The notes: generated by a model from the sequence alone, not told the origin. Positions 19,625 to 29,616 are shown, numbered from the stretch's first letter. The stretch: 64,000 nucleotides of DNA from Paenibacillus sp. GM2 (GCF_900069005.2 NZ_LN831277.1:115186-179185); one strand, 5' to 3'. Numbers and translations are program-made.

Positions 19625-20923
19625 ATGAAGGAAGCATTGAAGCTGGTTGTAATTGGAGGCGGCTCCTCTTATACTCCCGAGTTGATCGAAGGGGTGATCA
19701 AGCATTATGCGGAGCTGCCCGTTGGCGAAGTATGGTTGGTCGATATTGAGGAAGGCAGAGAGAAGCTGCGAATTATCACCGAGCTGAGCAAGCGGATGGT
19801 TGAAAAATCCGGGCTCCCGATTAAGGTCTATGAGACGCTCAATCGCAGAGAAGCCATCGCTGGAGCAGATTTTGTCTGTACGCAAATTCGCGTAGGGATG
19901 CTGGAGGCGCGTAAGCACGATGAGCTTATACCCCTGAAATATAACGTAATTGGTCAGGAGACCACCGGACCAGGCGGGATGATGAAGGGATTAAGGACGA
20001 TCCCGGTTATTCTGGATATTTGCAAGGATATCGAGGAGCTTGCGCCGGATGCCTGGCTGCTTAATTTCACGAATCCGGCCGGAATGGTCACGGAAGCGGT
20101 TCATAAATATTCCTCTGTAAAAAGTGTTGGATTGTGCAATTCGCCGATCGGTTTCCAAAAATGGCTGATGGAGTTTTTTGAGCTTCCTGCCGAGCGGATT
20201 TATGCCGAATTCGTAGGTATTAACCATTTGCACTGGATATCGGATGTTGTTATTGACGGACAGAGCAAGCTGCAGGAGCTGATCGATTATCCGCAGAGCT
20301 ATAAAGCGAGCAATGTTCCTTTTGACGGCTGGAGTCATCGATTTCTTAATTCATTGAAAGCGATTCCATCCTACTATCTGAGCTACTATTACATGACGGA
20401 GGATCTGCTGAAGGAACAACTCGAAGCAGCCCGGACGACAGGTTCTCGCGCCGAAGTTGTCAAGCAGGTGGAGGAGGAACTCTTCCAGTTATACCGCAAT
20501 GTAGAGCTGAAAGAAAAGCCGAAGCAGCTGGAGCAGCGTGGAGGCGCCTACTATTCAGAGGCCGCAGTACTGTTGATGCGCTCGATTCATAATGATTCAC
20601 GGGATATCCAAACATTAAATGTGAGGAATGGCAATACGATCGACTTCTTGCCGCAGGACGCTTCAATCGAAGTGAATTGTATCGTTACCAAGCAAGGCCC
20701 TCTGCCTATTCCGTTGCGGAAAATTCCGGCTTCTGTCCGAGGTCTGCTAGCGGCCGTGAAGCAATATGAATGCTTGACGATTGAGGCAGCCGTGCATGGA
20801 GATCGACAGATAGCGCTGCAAGCGATGGTCCATCATCCGTTGGCGCCGACTGTCAGTATCGCTGAACAGCTGCTGGATGAAATGCTGAAGCAGAACAAGC
20901 AGTACCTGCCGTTGTTCCATTAG
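19625..20923 (+). CDS. Glycoside hydrolase family 4 (6-phospho-beta-glucosidase-like)
   Basis: NAD+- and Mn2+-dependent hydrolase that usually acts on 6-phosphorylated disaccharides by a redox elimination mechanism. The N-terminal dinucleotide fold is VVIGGGSSYTPE, followed by QIRVGMLEAR, the NPAG segment, the metal-binding CNSP motif (about residue 174) and GINHLHW with the metal-site histidine. The 432-residue length is normal. GH4 enzymes are usually supplied by a PTS; here the neighbours are an ABC importer and a separate kinase, which would have to provide the phosphate. Confidence 0.92.
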   Translation: MKEALKLVVIGGGSSYTPELIEGVIKHYAELPVGEVWLVDIEEGREKLRIITELSKRMVEKSGLPIKVYETLNRREAIAGADFVCTQIRVGMLEARKHDELIPLKYNVIGQETTGPGGMMKGLRTIPVILDICKDIEELAPDAWLLNFTNPAGMVTEAVHKYSSVKSVGLCNSPIGFQKWLMEFFELPAERIYAEFVGINHLHWISDVVIDGQSKLQELIDYPQSYKASNVPFDGWSHRFLNSLKAIPSYYLSYYYMTEDLLKEQLEAARTTGSRAEVVKQVEEELFQLYRNVELKEKPKQLEQRGGAYYSEAAVLLMRSIHNDSRDIQTLNVRNGNTIDFLPQDASIEVNCIVTKQGPLPIPLRKIPASVRGLLAAVKQYECLTIEAAVHGDRQIALQAMVHHPLAPTVSIAEQLLDEMLKQNKQYLPLFH

Positions 20924-20953
20924 ATAGTGCAAATAAGGGAGGGGGAAAAGCGG

Positions 20954-21892
20954 ATGAAGGCAGTTTCTAGGCCAAATCAACGGAACAGCTATTGGAAACA
21001 GTTCTGGAAGCAATGGGATTTGCAATCGATGGTTATACCTGGCGTCATCCTTGTATTTATCTTTAGCTATATACCGATGTACGGCGTTCTTATGGCATTT
21101 CAGCAGTACGATATCTTCGCGGGAATTTCGGGAAGCCGCTGGGTAGGCTTGATGAATTTCCGGATGTTCTTCGATGCACCGGAGTTTCTCAACGTGATGC
21201 GCAATACGATTGTCATTAGCTTATTGAAGCTGGTTGTATCTTTCCCGGCACCGATCATTCTTGCCCTGATGCTGAATGAAGTCGGGAATATGGCCTTCAA
21301 AAGATTTATTCAGACGGTCAGCTATTTGCCGTATTTCTTGTCATGGGTCATTGTGTCTGGGTTCGTCTTCTCCCTCTTATCGGTGGATAACGGTACGGTA
21401 AATATTTTGTTGGAGAGGTTTAATCTGATTGAGCATCCGATCAACTTTCTGGCGATCCCGGAATATTTCTGGTCCATTCTTGTAAGCGTTAACGTCTGGA
21501 AAGAAGTCGGCTTTGCAAGCATCGTCTACCTCGCCGCTATCGCCGGTGTTGACCCGACCTTATACGAGGCGGCTTCGATCGATGGCGCGAGCAGATTCAA
21601 GCAGATCTATTTAATTACGCTGCCCAGCATAGCGCCGATCATTATCATCTTCATGATCCTGGCCATTGGCAACATCTTAAGCGCCGGATTCGAGGATATT
21701 CTGCTGCTGGCCAACAATCCGATTCTGCGCGATTATTCCGATGTTATCGATACTTATGTGTATCGTGTCGGGATATTGAATGCAAGATTCTCCTATGCCA
21801 CAGCGGTGGGCCTGTTCAAGGCGGTTATTAGCGTAGGCCTGCTTGTCATCGCCAACAAGATTGCGCGCCGGGCAGACGTTAGTCTCTGGTAA
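20954..21892 (+). CDS. Sugar ABC transporter permease, LplB type
   Basis: Inner-membrane component of a carbohydrate importer. Six membrane helices are visible, and the EAA loop for ATPase contact is YEAASIDGASRFKQIYLITLPSI. The N-terminal PGVILVFIFSYIPMYGV stretch is typical of LplB-like permeases in Paenibacillus. The ATG at 20954 follows GGGAGGGGG by eight bases and gives 312 residues; the GTG at 20927 overlaps that signal. The matching ATPase is not encoded here and is probably a shared MsmX-like protein. Confidence 0.93.
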   Translation: MKAVSRPNQRNSYWKQFWKQWDLQSMVIPGVILVFIFSYIPMYGVLMAFQQYDIFAGISGSRWVGLMNFRMFFDAPEFLNVMRNTIVISLLKLVVSFPAPIILALMLNEVGNMAFKRFIQTVSYLPYFLSWVIVSGFVFSLLSVDNGTVNILLERFNLIEHPINFLAIPEYFWSILVSVNVWKEVGFASIVYLAAIAGVDPTLYEAASIDGASRFKQIYLITLPSIAPIIIIFMILAIGNILSAGFEDILLLANNPILRDYSDVIDTYVYRVGILNARFSYATAVGLFKAVISVGLLVIANKIARRADVSLW

Positions 21893-21921
21893 AGATTGCA
21901 AACATAAAGGGGGAACGATAT

Positions 21922-22812
21922 ATGAGGCTAAGTCTGGGGGATAAAATCCTGCAGCGGACGATTTACATTTTATTGACGCTGCTTGCGGTTGTGATGCTCT
22001 ATCCGTTCTGGAACTCGCTTGTAATCTCTTTCAATCTGGGGAGCGATACATCGCTTGGCGGTGTCACTTTATGGCCAAGGGCCTTTACGCTGGAGAACTA
22101 TTATATCGTGTTTCAGGATAAGCGGCTTCTGAATTCCTTCGGGATCACGATTTTGAGGACGTTGTCCGGAACACTGCTGTCCGTATTTTTTACAGCGCTG
22201 CTAGCCTACGGGATGTCCAAGAAGACGCTCTTAATGCGCAAATACTACATGGTTTACTTCATTGTGACGATGTTCTTCAGCGGCGGTCTGATTCCTACTT
22301 ATATGCTAATTCGCTCTCTCGGGATGCTGGATACACTGTGGGTGTTTATTATTCCGGGAATCATCAGCATCTATAACATGATCGTGATACGCACGTTCTT
22401 CTCAGCACTGCCCGAGGGGTTGGAGGAATCGGCAAAAATAGACGGCTGCAGCAACTACGGCATCTTCTTCCGGATTGTCATCCCCGTCTCGGGGCCGGTA
22501 CTGGCTACTATTTCACTATTTACAGCCGTTGGTCACTGGAATGACTGGTTCACAGGGGCGATCTATATTACTAAGGATCATCTGCTGCCGATTCAAACCC
22601 TGCTCCGCCAAATTATGAACTCCAATATTATGACGGAGATTTCTTCATCAAATGCAATAGCGCTGGATCATATCAACCGGAATCGGACGGTTACAACAAA
22701 GTCGTTAACGATGGCTACCATGATGATTGCGACGATCCCGATTATTCTGACCTACCCGTTCTTGCAGAAGTATTTTGTGAAGGGCGTATTGATCGGGTCG
22801 TTGAAAGAATAA
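21922..22812 (+). CDS. Sugar ABC transporter permease, LplC/YtcP type
   Basis: Second membrane subunit of the same importer. About six helices are visible; the EAA motif is LEESAKIDGCSNYGIFFRIVIPVSGP. The C-terminus (PFLQKYFVKGVLIGSLKE) is the standard ending of this family. At 296 residues it is full length. It follows the first permease by 29 bases with GGGGGAACG as ribosome site. Confidence 0.93.
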   Translation: MRLSLGDKILQRTIYILLTLLAVVMLYPFWNSLVISFNLGSDTSLGGVTLWPRAFTLENYYIVFQDKRLLNSFGITILRTLSGTLLSVFFTALLAYGMSKKTLLMRKYYMVYFIVTMFFSGGLIPTYMLIRSLGMLDTLWVFIIPGIISIYNMIVIRTFFSALPEGLEESAKIDGCSNYGIFFRIVIPVSGPVLATISLFTAVGHWNDWFTGAIYITKDHLLPIQTLLRQIMNSNIMTEISSSNAIALDHINRNRTVTTKSLTMATMMIATIPIILTYPFLQKYFVKGVLIGSLKE

Positions 22813-22846
22813 TTTCCATTTATTTCAAAGAAAGAAGGGGAAAAAG

Positions 22847-24496
22847 ATGAACCAACGATTGAGGTGGGCTTCGCTTCTATTAGCATCAGTGCTGGTGTTC
22901 CTTACGGCATGCAGCAATGGCGGCGGAGCGAATAACGCTGGCGGGGCTTCACAGGACAACAGCGTCCCGGTAAATGAGGCAGCTGATGATGGCAGCGGCA
23001 TTAAGCCGGTTACGTTCAGCTTCTACGGGCATTATGACTGGCTGACGACAGCGCCTTGGGGAGAGAATGAGGCAACACAATGGATCAAGGAAAACCGCAA
23101 GGTCACCGTGGAGCCTGTACAATCGGGCGGAGCAGCAGAAGAGAAGCTGAACACGATGATTGTCAGCGGCAATCTGCCGGACGTTATATTTACGGATCGA
23201 GGCGCCGCGGTGGAGCGCTTGGTGAAGGCCGGGAAGCTGGTTGCATTGGATGATTATTATGAAAAGTACCCAAATTTCAAAAAATATGTCAAGGAATCAA
23301 CGCTTAACCTGCTGCGTTCCGAGGACGGGAAAATCTATCAAATTCCAAACTGGTACACCTCGGGAACATTCGGCAATGGCGGCTGGATGGTGAACAAGGA
23401 CATCTATAATGAGCTGGGTAGACCAGCCTTGGAGACGTTCGACGATCTATACCAATACTTATTGCAGGTGCGTGATAAATACCCGAATGTCGTGCCCCTG
23501 GAGGTAGGCGAGAAGGGGGCCGGGCTCGAGATCATGTACGGCGGATTCAAGGAGGATTCGACAAGCAAGAATATCTCCTTGATGGGTTATCCTGAAGGCG
23601 ACAAGCTGGTATCGATTTATGAAGATCCCGCCTTTGAGGAGCTGATGCTGTATGTCAGCAAGCTGTTCCGCGAGCGGCTGATTACACAGGATGCGCTGCA
23701 GCAAACCCAGGATGCCGTGAAGGAAAAGGTAAATACGGGCCGCGTCGCGGTAATGATCGAATCCAATATTACGACTTACGGCGCTGAGGGACACCGTGCT
23801 CTGACTGGGAATAATCCGGACAGCGGTTATGAGATCATCTGGCCTATTCGCAAAGCCGGGCTGGATAAGGACAATGTATTTGTAAGCGGTTTCGAGAGCT
23901 TGGGCTGGAATGTGAACGTCATAACTACGAAGGCGAAAGACCCGGAGGCGATATTTGCTTATTATGACTGGGTTACTGGGCCGGAGGGGCAAAAGGTATT
24001 GTTCTTTGGTCCAAAGGGATTGTTCTGGGATGAGGAGGATGCCGATGGGGCGCCGATTCCAAACGAAAGATATAAGACAGGGGATACCAACGAGCGTACG
24101 GAGAAGATGAGGAAGTTCGAAGACTTCAACTGGGCAGGCAATACGACGTTTATCGATACGGCGAAGATGAATCTGGAGACGGCGCTCTCCGAGAACCAGA
24201 GATCATGGGAGACGGTGGCTCAGTCTACGGTAACCTGGGCAACTTCCAAAGATATTACCGAATTCGTAAATACAGATCCGATCCCGGATACAGACATAGG
24301 CATTATCTCGCAAAATATTCGTGATATTTTTACCGTATCTTTTGCCAAGATGGTTCATGCCAAATCCGATGATGAAGTATTGTCCGTTCTGGAGACGGCT
24401 AAGCAGGATTCGAACAAAGCCGGCCTGGATAAGCTGCTGCAATTCAGAACCGAGAGATGGCAGGAAAATGTCAAGAAGATCAATATGAGTCAATAA
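22847..24496 (+). CDS. Extracellular sugar-binding lipoprotein, LplA type
   Basis: Substrate-binding subunit of the importer, anchored to the membrane as a lipoprotein. The signal peptide ends in a lipobox FLTAC with the lipidated C22, followed by a Gly/Asn/Ala-rich linker. The mature part is a large family-1-like binding protein (549 residues in all), the length usual for LplA proteins. It ends with the RTERWQENVKKINMSQ tail. The ligand cannot be read from sequence; context suggests a glucose- or GlcNAc-type oligosaccharide. Confidence 0.93.
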   Translation: MNQRLRWASLLLASVLVFLTACSNGGGANNAGGASQDNSVPVNEAADDGSGIKPVTFSFYGHYDWLTTAPWGENEATQWIKENRKVTVEPVQSGGAAEEKLNTMIVSGNLPDVIFTDRGAAVERLVKAGKLVALDDYYEKYPNFKKYVKESTLNLLRSEDGKIYQIPNWYTSGTFGNGGWMVNKDIYNELGRPALETFDDLYQYLLQVRDKYPNVVPLEVGEKGAGLEIMYGGFKEDSTSKNISLMGYPEGDKLVSIYEDPAFEELMLYVSKLFRERLITQDALQQTQDAVKEKVNTGRVAVMIESNITTYGAEGHRALTGNNPDSGYEIIWPIRKAGLDKDNVFVSGFESLGWNVNVITTKAKDPEAIFAYYDWVTGPEGQKVLFFGPKGLFWDEEDADGAPIPNERYKTGDTNERTEKMRKFEDFNWAGNTTFIDTAKMNLETALSENQRSWETVAQSTVTWATSKDITEFVNTDPIPDTDIGIISQNIRDIFTVSFAKMVHAKSDDEVLSVLETAKQDSNKAGLDKLLQFRTERWQENVKKINMSQ

Positions 24497-24594
24497 TTTT
24501 CGCGGTAGTAGTGAGGTTGAACTAAAGGAAGCAGGGCTGGGCAAGCATGGGTTCAATTCATACAGATTCTATTCTATGAAATGGAGGCAAGAGT

Positions 24595-26340
24595 ATGAAG
24601 TCTGCGCTGAAATCGAGGTTAGCTGTGATGATAAGTGTATCGATGATATTGGCATTGCTGGGCGGTTCTATTGCGTCTGTAGGTTCTGTTCAAGCTTCTG
24701 AACCGGAGAATACTCCGTTTGAAACAGAGGTTATTGTGCGGACCGTCAACCAGTTCAAGAAGAAGTCCGATGTGACGAATTTCGTAAGTATGGCTAAGCA
24801 GTACGGGGTCGATGTCATCAGCATGAATGTTAAGCAGGATGAGGACGATGAAGTTCCTTCGGGACGGGTATTCTATCATAGTAATATCGCGCCAATTGCC
24901 GCAGGCTATAATACCTTCGATGCTCTTCAGGAAGTTATCACGGCTGCTCATAACGTGGGGATCAAGGTTCATGCCTGGATTCCGCAGTTTCATGATCAAG
25001 AGGCATTCCTCAAGAATAGCAATTGGCAAATGAAGGCGCTGGTTAACGGAGTTCCCACACCTTTTACCGGCTCGAATGGAAGCGAGTATTTCGTCAATCC
25101 TCTCCATCCTGAAGTACAGCAGTATGAGCGTTCTATTATTCAGGAAGTGGTAGAGAACTATGATGTGGACGGCGTAGTGTTGGATTGGATCCGCTTCGAT
25201 GATTACAACATGGATGTCAGCGATTATACCATTCAGAAGTATCAGCAACAATTCGGGTATTCTCCGCTTAGCATAAACTTTGCCGTGAATTCCCCTAAGC
25301 GTGACCAATGGAACGCGTGGAGAACGGATATGATTGGCCAGTATGTAGGCGATATTCGCCAGGACCTTGCGTTGTCAACGAAGCCGGATATGCAGCTTGG
25401 GGTGTATATTTTGCCGCCGGAATTTGTAGAGGTGGGCCAGGACGTATCCAAGTTCAAGCAGTATATTGACTTCATCGCTCCGATGGCCTATTTCGATGAT
25501 TGGGACTTCAATAGCGATTGGGTCTATAGCGACCAATACGGGATACTGAAGGATACCGCAGACCGCATTAGCGGCGAGAATGTGGAAATCGTAGCGACGC
25601 TGGATAATGACTGGAGCGATGATGAGTATCAGGAAGTGTATAAAGGAATTCGCGATAATTATCCAGGTATTAAGCGCTTGTCCTTCTTTGCGTATAACAA
25701 ATGGCCGGAATCCGAACTGGCCAAGATCAATCAACGCACAACCTGGCCTACTCCCGGCTGGACACCTCCTGTAGAGCAGGATTATCCGGCCATTCTGCCG
25801 GCAGGCTGGAGTGCGAGAAATATTGGTCAGATGCCGGGAGATGTCCAATACAATAGCGTGAACCAGCAATTTATAATCAGCAGTCGCACCACCGATATAT
25901 GGGGAAATAGCGATCAGTTGAATTATATATATCAGCCGATCAGCGGAAATGTGGATATGGTCGTTCAGATCAAATCGATGAGCGCTATGGACGAATGGGC
26001 AAAAGCGGGGATTATGATCCGGGAATCGCTGGCTGGTGATGCGAAGCATGTCGATATGATGATGACACCGGGGAATGGAGCCACCTTCCAATATAGACAG
26101 CAGACTCAGGGCGGGATGAGCGACCAGACAGCAAATGCAACGGTGCCACGATGGCTTAAATTAAGCAGAAGCGGCAATAAGTTTACAGGTTCGATATCCT
26201 CCAACGGTACGAAATGGACGAAAATCGGTACAGTTACGATTTCTATGAATCAGCAGGTATATATAGGCCTGGCTGTCAGCAACCCTGGAAGTAACCAAAC
26301 CAACAAGGCCGTGATCGGGAATGTGAGTATCTCGCAATAA
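24595..26340 (+). CDS. Secreted GHL10-like glycoside hydrolase with C-terminal lectin-like domain
   Basis: The signal peptide (about 1-35, ending SVQASE) exports the protein. Residues about 42-385 form a TIM-barrel resembling the GHL10/COG1649 group: NPLHPEVQQYERSIIQEVV, YDVDGVVLDWIRFDDYN and FIAPMAYFDDWDF match that group's conserved strands, with acidic residues at the strand ends. Residues about 400-581 look like a concanavalin-type DUF1349 module, a likely glycan-binding part. E. coli DigH (YddW), a GHL10 member, cuts peptidoglycan strands lacking stem peptides. It is the last gene before a terminator. The substrate is inferred. Confidence 0.78.
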   Translation: MKSALKSRLAVMISVSMILALLGGSIASVGSVQASEPENTPFETEVIVRTVNQFKKKSDVTNFVSMAKQYGVDVISMNVKQDEDDEVPSGRVFYHSNIAPIAAGYNTFDALQEVITAAHNVGIKVHAWIPQFHDQEAFLKNSNWQMKALVNGVPTPFTGSNGSEYFVNPLHPEVQQYERSIIQEVVENYDVDGVVLDWIRFDDYNMDVSDYTIQKYQQQFGYSPLSINFAVNSPKRDQWNAWRTDMIGQYVGDIRQDLALSTKPDMQLGVYILPPEFVEVGQDVSKFKQYIDFIAPMAYFDDWDFNSDWVYSDQYGILKDTADRISGENVEIVATLDNDWSDDEYQEVYKGIRDNYPGIKRLSFFAYNKWPESELAKINQRTTWPTPGWTPPVEQDYPAILPAGWSARNIGQMPGDVQYNSVNQQFIISSRTTDIWGNSDQLNYIYQPISGNVDMVVQIKSMSAMDEWAKAGIMIRESLAGDAKHVDMMMTPGNGATFQYRQQTQGGMSDQTANATVPRWLKLSRSGNKFTGSISSNGTKWTKIGTVTISMNQQVYIGLAVSNPGSNQTNKAVIGNVSISQ

Positions 26341-26347
26341 GGAGTAG

Positions 26348-26397
26348 ACCTCTCTAGAGGAGCAGCTGTTTGCTGAATCTGCTAGAGGGGTTTTTTC
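26348..26397 (+). terminator. Rho-independent terminator of the glycan operon
   Basis: ACCTCTCTAG (26348-26357) pairs with CTAGAGGGGT (26382-26391) with one G-T pair, followed by T6. It ends the LacI-to-GHL10 gene run. Confidence 0.82.
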
Positions 26398-26719
26398 TTG
26401 CCTCTGTCCGCCGGAAAGGATACCGATGATTTATGGAATGGCCAGGTTGGAAAGCTACCTAGTTCAAGGCGAGAAGCTGTGCACCAAAAAAATCGAATGG
26501 ATTGAATTGCTTTAAAGGCAACATGAATTAATAGGCAACGGGAGTAGTTAATTCTCATCCGGAGGATACCCATAGTAGGATGGGGCATATTTTCCACGGG
26601 AAAGTATGTGTAAATTGGTTCCTTTTTGCGCTGGAGTATGGTAGAACAGATACAGGATGTTTGTAATTCTAGAAGCGTATGCTTAGTAGCTGCGGCAACA
26701 GAGAGGATGCTTTACGTAT
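26398..26719. other. Intergenic region without recognised features
   Basis: No frame on either strand has both family resemblance and a ribosome site. Nothing repetitive was seen. Confidence 0.4.
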
Positions 26720-26887
26720 ATGTATGTAGTGTGCAAAGATCATGTAGAAGTAGCCATTGATAAGTTCATTCAAGAGTTCGAGGAAGCACCGGACGTTGTA
26801 GATCTGGAACATACGAAATTTATTGATTGGGAGCCGCCGATAAAATGTGAGGAATGCCAGCATGAGGCGCGGTTCTTGGTTGTATAA
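26720..26887 (+). CDS. CxxH/CxxC small protein
   Basis: A 55-residue protein starting MYVVCKDHVEVAIDKF and ending PIKCEECQHEARFLVV. The early CxxH (C5, H8) and the late CxxC (C43, C46) fit the CxxH/CxxC family of small Bacilli proteins, probably a zinc-binding fold; the function is unknown. In Bacilli this gene usually sits close to rlmH, which here lies 7.5 kb away, so the ancestral neighbourhood appears to have been split. AGAGGATG upstream can serve as ribosome site. Confidence 0.85.
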   Translation: MYVVCKDHVEVAIDKFIQEFEEAPDVVDLEHTKFIDWEPPIKCEECQHEARFLVV

Positions 26888-26905
26888 TAATGATAATGAT
26901 GGACA

Positions 26906-26940
26906 ACAAGCTCTCCCTTTTTGGGAGGGCTTGTTTTAGT
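26906..26940 (+). terminator. Rho-independent terminator
   Basis: ACAAGCTCTCCC (26906-26917) pairs over its whole length with GGGAGGGCTTGT (26923-26934), with one T-G pair and a T-rich tail. It ends the CxxH/CxxC gene. Confidence 0.85.
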
Positions 26941-26948
26941 TTTCTAAC

Positions 26949-27132
26949 CTAACGAAACACTATATCGTTATTTCCTTAAAAATAAGGGCAGTTTGAATAT
27001 AACGAAACACCCTATCGCTATTTAAGCTAAATCCAGCCTCGAGCGGCTATTTTGCTTAAATAACGTTACCCTGTTTCGTTACAATTCTCAGAAGACTCTT
27101 TTGGTGCGAATAACGTTCCCACGTTTCGTTAG
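26949..27132. repeat. 184-bp four-unit palindromic array, copy 1
   Basis: Four 24-base units, each containing TAACGA (or a variant) at one end and TCGTTA at the other. Two are direct (26949-26972, 26999-27022) and two are inverted (27059-27082, 27109-27132). Unit starts are 50, 60 and 50 bases apart. The whole array is a nested inverted repeat able to fold into a long hairpin. Spacer sequence as well as units resemble the copy at 34030-34214. Nothing else is visible in 27133-27311 except the ribosome site of the next gene. Confidence 0.85.
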
Positions 27133-27311
27133 AAGCCCCTAAGGATGCCGGGATTCGGGAACCGGCGCCTCTATTCGAGATTTATCCCGAAGTGAATGGA
27201 TACAATTGAACGTTTCGCACAGGTTAATCGTATTATATTTGCTTGGTGATAAGCGGAAAAGATCGATGCCATGCTAAGTTGTATATTACACCTATGGAGA
27301 GGTGAGGGACG

Positions 27312-28025
27312 ATGCTCACAATAAAACATTTTACTAAGAGCTATAAGGGCGGAAAGAAGGCCGTAGACGACTTGAATCTGGTGGTTGAGAAAGGTGACAT
27401 TTACGGTTTTATCGGACATAACGGGGCTGGCAAGACGACGACGATCCGTTCCGTTGTGGGTGTCCTGGACTTTGAAGAAGGAGATATTGAAATTGACGGT
27501 ATTTCGATCAAAAAGGACCCGGTTGCCTGCAAGAGGGTTACTGCCTATATTCCGGACAACCCGGATCTATACGATCATCTTACCGGCATACAATATTTGA
27601 ATTTTATCGGTGATCTCTATAGGGTATCGAAAACAGATCGCGAGCGGCTGATTCAGCAATATGGCGATGCTTTTCAGATTACAGTCAGTCTGGGAAATCT
27701 GATCTCCTCATTTTCCCATGGTATGAAGCAAAAGCTTGCGATTATCTCTGCGCTGATTCACCAACCGAAGCTGTTGGTGCTGGATGAACCTTTTGTCGGA
27801 CTCGACCCGCAGGCAGCCCATACGTTAAAGGCGATCATGGCTGATCTGTGCAGGAATGGCAGTGCCATCTTCTTCTCCACTCATGTGCTTGATGCGGCAG
27901 AGAAACTGTGCAACAAGATTGCAATTATTAAAGCAGGGCGTCTGATCACTTATGGCAAGACGGAGGATGTGAAGGGGGATCACAGCCTTGAAGATGTATT
28001 CCTGGAGTTGATAGATCATGATTAA
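27312..28025 (+). CDS. ABC transporter ATP-binding protein
   Basis: ATPase of an export-type (ABC-2) transporter. Walker A is GHNGAGKTT (about residues 34-42), the signature is the variant FSHGMKQK, Walker B is LLVLDEPFVGLD, and the switch histidine is in FFSTHV. At 237 residues it is a single nucleotide-binding domain. The ribosome site GAGAGGTGAGGGACG precedes the ATG. Its end overlaps the following membrane gene by eight bases, so the two form one transporter. The substrate is unknown. Confidence 0.93.
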   Translation: MLTIKHFTKSYKGGKKAVDDLNLVVEKGDIYGFIGHNGAGKTTTIRSVVGVLDFEEGDIEIDGISIKKDPVACKRVTAYIPDNPDLYDHLTGIQYLNFIGDLYRVSKTDRERLIQQYGDAFQITVSLGNLISSFSHGMKQKLAIISALIHQPKLLVLDEPFVGLDPQAAHTLKAIMADLCRNGSAIFFSTHVLDAAEKLCNKIAIIKAGRLITYGKTEDVKGDHSLEDVFLELIDHD

Positions 28026-29616
28026 TATATGGTGCTTAACAAAGATACAGCTGCTGTCTACCTTCGGCTTAAATAAAGCATGGCATACCCAGGATAGTAA
28101 GGATAAGCGCAAATGGGTTTTGCTCAGCATCGGTATTCTGGTTGGCGTAGCCGTGGTTGTTGCTTATTCCTTCGGATACAGTCTCATCCTGGCGCAGGTC
28201 TTTGAACAGATAGGGCGTATGGATCTGCTGCTGGCTATTATGATGGCATTAGCGTCGATGTTCGGCTTCTTCACAACTATTTATAAGGCGAGCGGAGTGT
28301 TATTTGGCAGCAAAGACTATGATCTGGTCATGTCCTTACCCATTAGAACAAGCCATGTGGTAGCTAGCCGTGTCCTCCAGCTCTATGTGCTAAATCTGTT
28401 TCTTACGTTAATTCTGATGCTGCCGGCCGGTGTGGTGTATGCGATAAAAGTGAATCCGGGAGCATTATTTTATCTGTTTTTTCTGATTACACTTCTGTTT
28501 ATTCCGCTATTGCCCATTATTGCAGCAACCCTGATTGGCGCGCTGATTAGCTGGATTTCCTCCCGGTTCAGAGCGAGTCGGATGATCACCCTCATTCTAA
28601 CGATGGTTATCATTGTTGGAATGATGATGGGTTCGTTCCGTATGAATGGGAGTGAGCAGGTTCTTGCCAATATGAGTACGCAATTGGCAGATATGATCTT
28701 TAAGGTGTATCCTCTTACAACGATGTATGTAGATGCCGTTTGCGCTTATCAGATAGGTCCATTGCTATTATTTATCGGTATTTCCGTAACGGCGTTCATC
28801 TTGTTCTCTACCGTGCTTGGCACGAGGTATAAAGCGATCCACACAGGCTTAACGACATCCCGTACAAGCAGTAAGTATGTGATGAGATCGCTAAAAACTT
28901 CTTCTCCTTTTCGCGCCTTATATAGCAAGGAGCTGCGGCGCTATTTCAGCTCTTCTTTATATGTGCTGAATACGAGTATAATCATGATTTTTCTGCTCGT
29001 GACGTCGATAGCTCTATTGTTCATTGACTCGGAGAAGCTGGGGAAATTGCTGGAAATTCCCCAAATGTCCGACTACTTGGGGCGAATGGTCCCACTGGTC
29101 GTGTCTTTGTTCATCATATTAAGCTGCACATCAGCGAGCTCAATTTCTCTGGAGGGCAACCATCTATGGATACTCAAAAGTTCGCCCGTATCCAAGAAAG
29201 TCATTCTGCTTAGCAAGGTCGCGGTCAATCTTACCGTGACCATTCCGATCTCGATAGTGAGCTGCTTGCTGCTCATCGTATCGCTGCGTACGGGATGGAT
29301 AGAGAGCCTGCTGTTGTTGGTGATCCCGGTGATCTATGCGTGTTATTCGGCAATGTTGGGGGTTATTACCAATTTGAGGCTGCCTAAACTGGAATGGACC
29401 AGCGAAGTTGCTGCGATTAAGCAGAGCGCCTCGGTACTGGTGTCCATGTTTCTTGGCTTCATCAGCATAGTGATCCCATTTGCTCTACTGTTTGGGTTGT
29501 CCCAGGTGAATAGCAATCTTGTCCTATCAGGCATTGCAGTCGTAATGTTGGTCATATGCGGTTTAATGTATAAGTACATTTCGACGGAAGGGGAACGATT
29601 GTTTCAGGCACTTTAG
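28018..29616 (+). CDS. ABC transporter membrane subunit
   Basis: A 532-residue polytopic membrane protein with about 12 hydrophobic segments and no ATPase motif, partnered with the ATP-binding protein it overlaps. Its size and arrangement, with a central soluble loop around 270-305 and two similar halves, resemble large exporter permeases of Bacillota that act with a single ATPase. The exported substrate cannot be inferred. Confidence 0.85.
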   Translation: MINIWCLTKIQLLSTFGLNKAWHTQDSKDKRKWVLLSIGILVGVAVVVAYSFGYSLILAQVFEQIGRMDLLLAIMMALASMFGFFTTIYKASGVLFGSKDYDLVMSLPIRTSHVVASRVLQLYVLNLFLTLILMLPAGVVYAIKVNPGALFYLFFLITLLFIPLLPIIAATLIGALISWISSRFRASRMITLILTMVIIVGMMMGSFRMNGSEQVLANMSTQLADMIFKVYPLTTMYVDAVCAYQIGPLLLFIGISVTAFILFSTVLGTRYKAIHTGLTTSRTSSKYVMRSLKTSSPFRALYSKELRRYFSSSLYVLNTSIIMIFLLVTSIALLFIDSEKLGKLLEIPQMSDYLGRMVPLVVSLFIILSCTSASSISLEGNHLWILKSSPVSKKVILLSKVAVNLTVTIPISIVSCLLLIVSLRTGWIESLLLLVIPVIYACYSAMLGVITNLRLPKLEWTSEVAAIKQSASVLVSMFLGFISIVIPFALLFGLSQVNSNLVLSGIAVVMLVICGLMYKYISTEGERLFQAL

